Below are positions 51,691 through 57,151 of a stretch of DNA of 57,151 nucleotides, piece after piece. The stretch's first letter is position 1, and every line of letters begins with the position of its first letter. Under the pieces are notes generated by a model. The model did not search any database and was not told where the DNA came from. It worked only from the letters and a program-made list of their open reading frames with translations. Location: assembly GCA_034437515.1 (NCBI GenBank), contig DAOTTX010000425.1, forward strand, positions 1 through 57,151, given 5' to 3'. This DNA is from DAOTTX01 sp034437515. Its GTDB lineage: Bacteria > Chloroflexota > Anaerolineae > Aggregatilineales > Phototrophicaceae. The position numbers and the translations under genes are program-made.

Positions 51691-54372
51691 ATGAAGTGGA
51701 TTAAGCGATTGCCGTTCTTGCTGGTCGCCGCCGGGCTGATGGCCTGGTTGGTCATCGGGCAGAACGAGACAATCATCACAGTGGCAGCACCATCGTTCTA
51801 CGAAGAAGCCGTCTTGAGCGCCATTGACGACTTCCAGGCGGAAAATCCCGGTGTCAAAGTCATCTATGTGGAAGCGAACCCGAATTGGACCACAGCGGCG
51901 AGCAATGTCGAGGAACATCTGGGCAGCGTGGGTAACTATACCAGCGTCGCCGATGTCCTGTTCTTCGCCAGCGATGACGTGGCCCCGGCGACCACCCGTG
52001 CCAATTTACTACTGGATGTGATGCCACTTGCGGAAAACGACCCGGCGCTAAGCATCAACGACTTTTACCCGGCGCTGTGGCAATCCTTCCAATGGGATCG
52101 CGGCTTGTGGGCACTACCGATCAGCGGTGAGCTTGAGGTCGTGCTTTACGACAAAAATGCTTTTGACGCGGCGGGTCTGTTCTACCCCGATGAGAATTGG
52201 GGCATTACCGAGGTCGAAAACGCGGCGAACGCCCTGGCCGAATACGACCAGCAAGGCGAGATCGTCGTACCAGGGGCGCAGATCGGCAACATCGAGCTGC
52301 TTTTCCGCACACTTTACGCACGCGGTTTCTACGACGATACCCTCATCCCCAACGAACCCCTGCTCGGCACGCCCGACCTCATCAACCTCGCCGAACAATG
52401 GCTGGAAGTGCAGCAGACCGGCGTGCTGGGGCCATTTATCGGGCTGGATTTCGACCAGCAGGATGTGCCGCTGCGTCTCGGCTCACCCGTTGAGCTTTCC
52501 GATAGTGGTCTCTTCGGCAATACCGACCCGACCGTCGATCTACGCGGCGCACTGCTACCGGGTGGTCGCACCGGTCTGACGGCGAACGGCTTCGGCGTCA
52601 GCGCGGGGACGGAACGCCCCGAACTGGCCTATGAGTTTGCCAAGTATCTAACCAGCTATCCCGATGTTTCCAATCTGATTTTCACACAGACCCCCGCCCG
52701 GCGCAGCCTGACCGGGATCACCGCCGAGGGCGGCATCTTTGGTGGCTTCAACGTCGAGTATTCACCGGAAGATCAAGCATTTGTCGATCAAGCGATTGAG
52801 AGCGCCTTACCCGCCGCTGAACTGCGCTTCTCGGATTATCTGGATGCCGCCATTGACCGGGTGCTGACCGGCGAAGCGACCGTCACCGACAGCCTTGACC
52901 AATCCGAGCGCGGCGCATTCGCTGACCTGAGCACCGCCGACAACTGGCAGGCCGATAATGAACCGGTCGTGGTCGCGTCCCCGGTACCGACGCCTGTACT
53001 CACTGCCGGGGAAATTAGTATGCGCTTCGGGCTTAATCTGTTCAGCGATGACATCCCCAACGAGGCCGAGTGGAACCGGCTGATCGGTGATTTTATCGCG
53101 CAGAACCCCGCTGTCGGCAATATCGAATTGATCCCGCCGTCGTTCGGCTTCGGCCTCGGTGATGACCCGGCGCTAGAATATGATTGCTATTACGAACCGT
53201 TTAACAGTGTGCAGAGCATCAACTTACAGACCGTGCTGCCCTTTGACCCGTTCATGGATACCGACCCGACCTTCGACCGCGACGACTTCATCGGCGATAC
53301 AATCCAACAGGTCACGCGCGAGAACGGCATCTGGGCGTATCCTATCGTCATCCAACCGGAAATCCTCTGGTACGATGATTTCTCGTTCCAGAACGCCGGT
53401 GTGACCTCACCTGAAGGTGGCTGGACGGTCGATCAATTCACCGATGCGCTGGACTTCCTGCGTTTCGTGATGGAAAACCCCGACGAAGAACCCACATTCG
53501 TGCCGGAAACGTTCGATAACGTTTACCTATTGATGTTAATCGCCGCGTATGGTGGCCTGCCCTATGATTACAGCACTTCCCCGCCGACGGTTGCGCTCAC
53601 CGAACCGACCAACCTGGAAGCGATCCGGCAGGTACTCGACCTGGCGAAAGAAGGCTACGTCGGCTATCAGGCACTCGGTTTTGAAGGCAACCCCGGCGGC
53701 CCGAACCAACTGTTTGAACTTGAGGGGCTGGCGTTGATCTTCACGGATACGCTGAACACGTTCAACTTCCGCATCCAGCAGCGCGGCGAGAACGAGGAAC
53801 TGCAAGACTACCGGCTGACGAACTATCCACGCGGCAACGAGTACGTGCCGCTGTCGTATACAGTCGGTACGGCTTACATCACTGCGGAGACACAAAACGC
53901 CGAAGCCTGCTACGAGTGGATTAACTTCATCGCCCAACGGCCTGACCTGTTCCGAGGGCTACCGGCGCGGCGTAGCCTCATCAACAACCCGGACATCACT
54001 GCCGCACAGGGCGAAGATGTCACCACCCTCTATACAAACTACATCGAACTGCTCAACGCACCCAACGCGGTTGTCATCCCAAGCATCTTCGCTGAGGGAA
54101 ACATCGCCATCGGGCCTATTCTCGAATCCCAATGGATTAACCGGGCGTTCGACAATTACGTGCTGGAAGACGGCGACCTGGAAGCTGACCTCGCCGAAGC
54201 TGAGTTATTCATCAGTGAATACCGAACGTGCAGCGAGGACATCCCACCGTTTGACATCCGTGCTATCGAAACATTGAACGACGCGCTGGCCTCCGTGCGT
54301 GATTATGCCGACTGCGCCGTTCGTGTTGATCCATCGCTGCAACCGTTGTTCGAGCCGATCCTCGGCAGTTAG
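51691..54372 (+). CDS. Tandem double extracellular solute-binding protein
   Basis: An 893-residue protein with an uncleaved-looking N-terminal membrane segment (LPFLLVAAGLMAWLVIG) and no lipobox Cys. It then has two family-1-like solute-binding domains in tandem, about 25-425 and 440-880. They are joined by a Pro/Thr linker (VVVASPVPTPVLTAGE). Both halves share blocks: the NDFYPALWQSF/RDDFIGDTIQQ region, then WALPISGELEVVLYDKN and WAYPIVIQPEILWYDD, and near the end TPARRSLTG and LPARRSLIN. The fold is typical of sugar ABC binding proteins, but no permease genes are adjacent. ATG 51691 has AAAGGAC upstream; a TTG at 51688 is also in frame. Its stop overlaps the convergent ABC gene by 4 bp. Confidence 0.85.
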   Translation: MKWIKRLPFLLVAAGLMAWLVIGQNETIITVAAPSFYEEAVLSAIDDFQAENPGVKVIYVEANPNWTTAASNVEEHLGSVGNYTSVADVLFFASDDVAPATTRANLLLDVMPLAENDPALSINDFYPALWQSFQWDRGLWALPISGELEVVLYDKNAFDAAGLFYPDENWGITEVENAANALAEYDQQGEIVVPGAQIGNIELLFRTLYARGFYDDTLIPNEPLLGTPDLINLAEQWLEVQQTGVLGPFIGLDFDQQDVPLRLGSPVELSDSGLFGNTDPTVDLRGALLPGGRTGLTANGFGVSAGTERPELAYEFAKYLTSYPDVSNLIFTQTPARRSLTGITAEGGIFGGFNVEYSPEDQAFVDQAIESALPAAELRFSDYLDAAIDRVLTGEATVTDSLDQSERGAFADLSTADNWQADNEPVVVASPVPTPVLTAGEISMRFGLNLFSDDIPNEAEWNRLIGDFIAQNPAVGNIELIPPSFGFGLGDDPALEYDCYYEPFNSVQSINLQTVLPFDPFMDTDPTFDRDDFIGDTIQQVTRENGIWAYPIVIQPEILWYDDFSFQNAGVTSPEGGWTVDQFTDALDFLRFVMENPDEEPTFVPETFDNVYLLMLIAAYGGLPYDYSTSPPTVALTEPTNLEAIRQVLDLAKEGYVGYQALGFEGNPGGPNQLFELEGLALIFTDTLNTFNFRIQQRGENEELQDYRLTNYPRGNEYVPLSYTVGTAYITAETQNAEACYEWINFIAQRPDLFRGLPARRSLINNPDITAAQGEDVTTLYTNYIELLNAPNAVVIPSIFAEGNIAIGPILESQWINRAFDNYVLEDGDLEADLAEAELFISEYRTCSEDIPPFDIRAIETLNDALASVRDYADCAVRVDPSLQPLFEPILGS

Positions 54373-56153
54373 TCCCCGGCGGGGCGCAACTTCTCGCCCA
54401 TCTGCACGCGCCACAGCGCGGCGTAGATGCCGTCTTCAGTCTCGGTCAGGTCTTCGTGACGCCCCTGCTCACGGAGCCGACCGTGTTCTAACACGAAGAT
54501 GCGGTCGGCATTGCGCACCGTCGAGAGGCGATGCGCGATCAGAATCGTCGTGCGCCCGACCGCGATCTTTTCCATACTGCGCTGGATGGCGGCCTCGGTT
54601 TCGTTATCGACGGACGAGGTCGCCTCATCGAGGATGAGCACCGGCGGGTTCTTCAGCACCGCCCGTGCAATGCTGATACGCTGGCGCTGACCGCCGCTGA
54701 GCTTCTGCCCGCGCTCCCCGACGATCGTGTCGTATCCGTGCGATAGGCTCATGATGAAGTCGTGCGCTTCGGCGATCTTCGCCGCCTCGACGATCTCATC
54801 GTCGGTGACATCGAACGTGCCGTAGACGATATTCTCGCGCACGGTGCCATGAAACAAGAACACATCCTGACTGACCAGACCAATCGACGACCGCAGATCA
54901 TCCTGCTGTAAGTAACGCACGTTATGCCCGTCGAGCGTTACCTGCCCCGCCGTCACATCGTAGAAGCGCAACAGCAACTTCACGATGGTGCTTTTTCCCG
55001 CGCCCGTCGCCCCGACAATGGCGGCAGTCTCACCGGCGGGGATGTGAAACGACAACCCGCGCACCACCTCATCACCACTGGCATAAGAGAAGCGCACATC
55101 ATCGAAGCGCATATCACCATCGACCTCGGCGGGGGGCAGCGGTTGGGTACCGTCTTTCAGGTTCGATTTCGTCTCCAGTAGATCGACAATCCGGTTAATC
55201 GACGCCATCGCCCGCTGGTACAGGTCGAACGTCTCGCCGAGGCGGGTCAGCGGCCACAGCAAACGCTGTGTCATGAACACCAACACACTGTAAATACCCA
55301 CATCCAGCGACCCATCAAGCGTGCGCTGACCACCGAACACAAGAATAGCGATGAACCCGGCGACGATCACCATGCGGATCAACGGTGAAAACGCCGAACT
55401 CAACACAATCGCCTTGCGGTTGGCCTCCCGATAGGCGTTGCTACCTTCGCGTACCCGCTCGGTTTCGTGCGCTTCCGCCGTGAAGCTCTTAATCGTTGCG
55501 ATGCCTTGCAGGTTGTTAGAAAGCTGACCGTTCAATAGCCCCACTTCCTCGCGCACAGCGGCATAAAGTGGCGTCAACCTCTTCTGAAACCACACCGAGC
55601 CGTAAATAATAATCGGGATCGGCAACATCGCCATCCACGCCACACCCGGCGCGGCGAAGAAGAACAACCCGGAAATCACGATCACGGTCGTTATCACCTG
55701 AATAAGATTGTTGGCCCCCACATCAAGGAAACGTTCAAGTTGGTTAATGTCGTCGTTGAGTATAGACATCAGACCGCCGGTGCTGCGGTCTTCGTAATAG
55801 GCCAGTTCGAGGTCTTGCACGTGCGCGTAGGCATCCACGCGGAAGGAATGTTGCACATCCTGCGCGAGGTTGCGCCAGTAAATACGATGTACGAACTCAA
55901 ACAGGGATTCCATCACCCAGACGAACAGCGTGATTGCGGCTAGCACCCAGAGCTGTGTACTGACGTCTTCCACACCAAGCTGTGCGATAAACGAATTTTC
56001 ACGTTCGACGACCACATTCACCGCCACACCGATCAATGCAGGGGGCGCAAGATCAAAGATTTTGTTCAGAACAGAAAAGGCCGTCGCAATCTTAGCCTTC
56101 CCCTGATAGGCTTGAGCATAGTTGAAGAGTCGAATAATTGGGTGTTTCGCCAT
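54369..56153 (-). CDS. ABC exporter half-transporter (permease-ATPase fusion)
   Basis: A 594-residue type-I (ABCB/MsbA-like) exporter subunit. An N-terminal six-helix membrane domain (about 15-320) precedes an ATPase domain. The latter has Walker A GATGAGKST near 379, signature LSGGQRQRISIARA near 480, Walker B VLILDEATS near 504 and an IAHRLSTVRNADRI switch His. It should work as a homodimer unless a partner lies elsewhere. The substrate (lipid, drug or peptide) is unknown. AGAGG precedes the ATG. The 3' end overlaps the solute-binding gene in tail-to-tail fashion by 4 bp, with no room for separate terminators. Confidence 0.93.
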   Translation of the reverse strand: MAKHPIIRLFNYAQAYQGKAKIATAFSVLNKIFDLAPPALIGVAVNVVVERENSFIAQLGVEDVSTQLWVLAAITLFVWVMESLFEFVHRIYWRNLAQDVQHSFRVDAYAHVQDLELAYYEDRSTGGLMSILNDDINQLERFLDVGANNLIQVITTVIVISGLFFFAAPGVAWMAMLPIPIIIYGSVWFQKRLTPLYAAVREEVGLLNGQLSNNLQGIATIKSFTAEAHETERVREGSNAYREANRKAIVLSSAFSPLIRMVIVAGFIAILVFGGQRTLDGSLDVGIYSVLVFMTQRLLWPLTRLGETFDLYQRAMASINRIVDLLETKSNLKDGTQPLPPAEVDGDMRFDDVRFSYASGDEVVRGLSFHIPAGETAAIVGATGAGKSTIVKLLLRFYDVTAGQVTLDGHNVRYLQQDDLRSSIGLVSQDVFLFHGTVRENIVYGTFDVTDDEIVEAAKIAEAHDFIMSLSHGYDTIVGERGQKLSGGQRQRISIARAVLKNPPVLILDEATSSVDNETEAAIQRSMEKIAVGRTTILIAHRLSTVRNADRIFVLEHGRLREQGRHEDLTETEDGIYAALWRVQMGEKLRPAGD

Positions 56154-56251
56154 AATTGCCTCTTAAAATAGAGTGAGTATCGTCGATTGCATTCTAATGT
56201 ATAAACCAACGCACCCGTAAATTACTCATCGCTTTCTAGTAGGGATGACCC

Positions 56252-56575
56252 ATGCTCACACATCGTAAAAATCGACGAGGTTGGCTGCCGCGCATTATCT
56301 TGCTGGGCATCATCAGCGGTGTGGTGTTCTTCATCTATGACAATCGGCCTGCGCCAACCAGCACACCACCGGCAACACCGACGACAACCGCGACGGTCGC
56401 CGTTAATGAGGCCGCGACCGCAACCCCGACGCCGGAAATCAGTTTGACGCCATCATTGACTCTTACACCACTGCCCACACCGACCCTGCTACCTGCATTC
56501 TCACCTGACGCGACCGGCACACCCTTCACTCGCCCGACAAAACCCGTCTTCGAGCCAGGAAAGCAGCGCCGATGA
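56252..56575 (+). CDS. Membrane-anchored Pro/Thr-rich protein
   Basis: A 107-residue protein. A basic N-terminus (HRKNRRGWLPR) is followed by one membrane helix (IILLGIISGVVFFIYD, about 15-30). A low-complexity Pro/Thr/Ala tail (about 32-100) is presumably outside the cell. No family was recognised; such tails act as wall-spanning spacers. AGGGATG lies just before ATG 56252. It overlaps the next gene by ATGA (56572-56575), so the two products are probably made together. Confidence 0.75.
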   Translation: MLTHRKNRRGWLPRIILLGIISGVVFFIYDNRPAPTSTPPATPTTTATVAVNEAATATPTPEISLTPSLTLTPLPTPTLLPAFSPDATGTPFTRPTKPVFEPGKQRR

Positions 56576-57021
56576 ACGATTTTGAATTCACCACCCCGCT
56601 CGATATCGAACGCTACCAACAGACGTTAACGCGCCAGCTCGAACGGGAAGCCCAACAGCGCCGCACCGCACGTGGCGGCCTCGACTTTCAGATCGACCCT
56701 GCCGGCGGTGGTCGTTATGCCTTCATGGTACGCTACCGGATCAATCGCTTATTGGGCGCACAGGTCAAAGGACATATCAATGCCGAGGCGGTCGGTTCGC
56801 GCATCAGCGGTAATGTGCGGACTATCCCAGGTGTCCACCTTGTCTGCGTTCTGCTGTTGACGAGCGGGGGTATCGCCGCTGTGCTGCGCCCGGCAGGGAT
56901 TGTCATATTTTTGGCGGCAATTTGTATCCTTGTGCTAATTATCTTTTTGACGATAGGCATCCGGCAGGGGTTGGTTGAACTCCTCCATAGGAGCGTCAAA
57001 GCACGTTCTCAAGCCAGGTAA
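56572..57021 (+). CDS. Small protein with two C-terminal membrane helices
   Basis: A 149-residue protein of unknown family. The N-terminal 80 residues are soluble and charged (a QLEREAQQRRTARGG helix, then YAFMVRYRINRLLGAQVKG). They are followed by two hydrophobic helices, about 86-105 (VHLVCVLLLTSGGIAAVL) and 108-130 (GIVIFLAAICILVLIIFLTI), and a basic tail. Coupled by ATGA to the upstream Pro/Thr-rich membrane protein. Function unknown; both may form a small membrane complex. Confidence 0.72.
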   Translation: MNDFEFTTPLDIERYQQTLTRQLEREAQQRRTARGGLDFQIDPAGGGRYAFMVRYRINRLLGAQVKGHINAEAVGSRISGNVRTIPGVHLVCVLLLTSGGIAAVLRPAGIVIFLAAICILVLIIFLTIGIRQGLVELLHRSVKARSQAR

Positions 57022-57039
57022 ATGTTAGCCTTTCATTAA

Positions 57040-57151
57040 TGACTCTACTGAAAAAAGGTCATTTTGCCGAAAATTTGACCCGGTATCACACCACTTTGAA
57101 CCTATATGACCCACGTTTTTAGGGTAATATTGAGTTCTTTCAGCGGAGTCA
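57040..57151. mobile_element. 112-bp element with 14-bp imperfect terminal inverted repeats
   Basis: TGACTCTACTGAAA (57040-57053) and TTTCAGCGGAGTCA (57138-57151) are inverted repeats matching at 12 of 14 positions. The right copy ends exactly at the window edge. No transposase is present. Between them lie repeated TTGACCC, TTGAACC and ATGACCC motifs. It may be a MITE or a remnant of an insertion sequence; a target duplication cannot be checked because the right flank is missing. The left flank reads TTAA. Confidence 0.5.

Overview
The window looks like a chromosomal piece of a GC-rich (roughly 55-60 % by eye), unsequestered environmental bacterium, most likely a Chloroflexota of the Anaerolineae type. 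This is an inference from three things: a heme operon of the coproporphyrin (monoderm-type) route, very large secreted DUF11/cadherin-like/malectin-like surface proteins, and many-PAS sensor kinases. No rRNA, tRNA or CRISPR array was recognised. A decayed Uma2-type nuclease gene lies at the left end and a 112-bp inverted-repeat element at the right end.

Layout. 1-1.6 kb: Uma2 pseudogene and a luciferase-like flavin oxidoreductase. 1.9-13.4 kb: a one-direction heme supercluster, hemQ-Rieske fusion, hemH, hemA, hemC, hemD, hemB, a histidine phosphatase, hemE, hemY, hemL, followed by a dps mini-ferritin. It encodes every step from glutamyl-tRNA to heme by the coproporphyrin-dependent route, and no hemN/hemF is seen. 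13.4-14.4 kb: a TetR regulator divergent from a two-helix membrane protein, with clear palindromic operators between them. 14.6-19.1 kb, minus strand: a DUF2945 protein, a STAS protein coupled to a hybrid histidine kinase, and an EboD-like sugar-phosphate cyclase. 19.4-21.9 kb: an acyl/coumarate-CoA ligase and a secreted SGNH hydrolase.

22.1-28.4 kb: two large exported surface proteins (DUF11 repeats; SH3/LysM/beta-helix). 28.5-32.0 kb, minus strand: a five-PAS histidine kinase that carries a LOV photoreceptor signature, followed by two single-domain response regulators in one operon. 32.1-35.0 kb: a polytopic membrane protein and a pair of overlapping SDR genes. 35.4-43.1 kb: one gene for a 2563-residue exported multidomain protein.

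43.4-47.6 kb: a four-gene operon behind a strong sigma70-like promoter, with two tandem YvcK/CofD-fold proteins (the second membrane-anchored), a GlmU-like left-handed beta-helix protein and a nitrilase-superfamily hydrolase. It plausibly serves UDP-GlcNAc or cell-wall metabolism. 47.9-51.5 kb, minus strand: an MFS exporter and a Tat-exported fusion of a beta-lactamase-like domain to an L,D-transpeptidase. 51.7-57.0 kb: a tandem double solute-binding protein with no permease, a convergent ABC exporter half-transporter, and two small membrane proteins.

The best candidates for undescribed biology are the HemQ-Rieske fusion that opens the heme operon, the twin YvcK operon, the beta-lactamase-like/L,D-transpeptidase fusion, the LOV kinase operon, and the giant protein whose malectin-like domain is inserted into another beta-sandwich domain.
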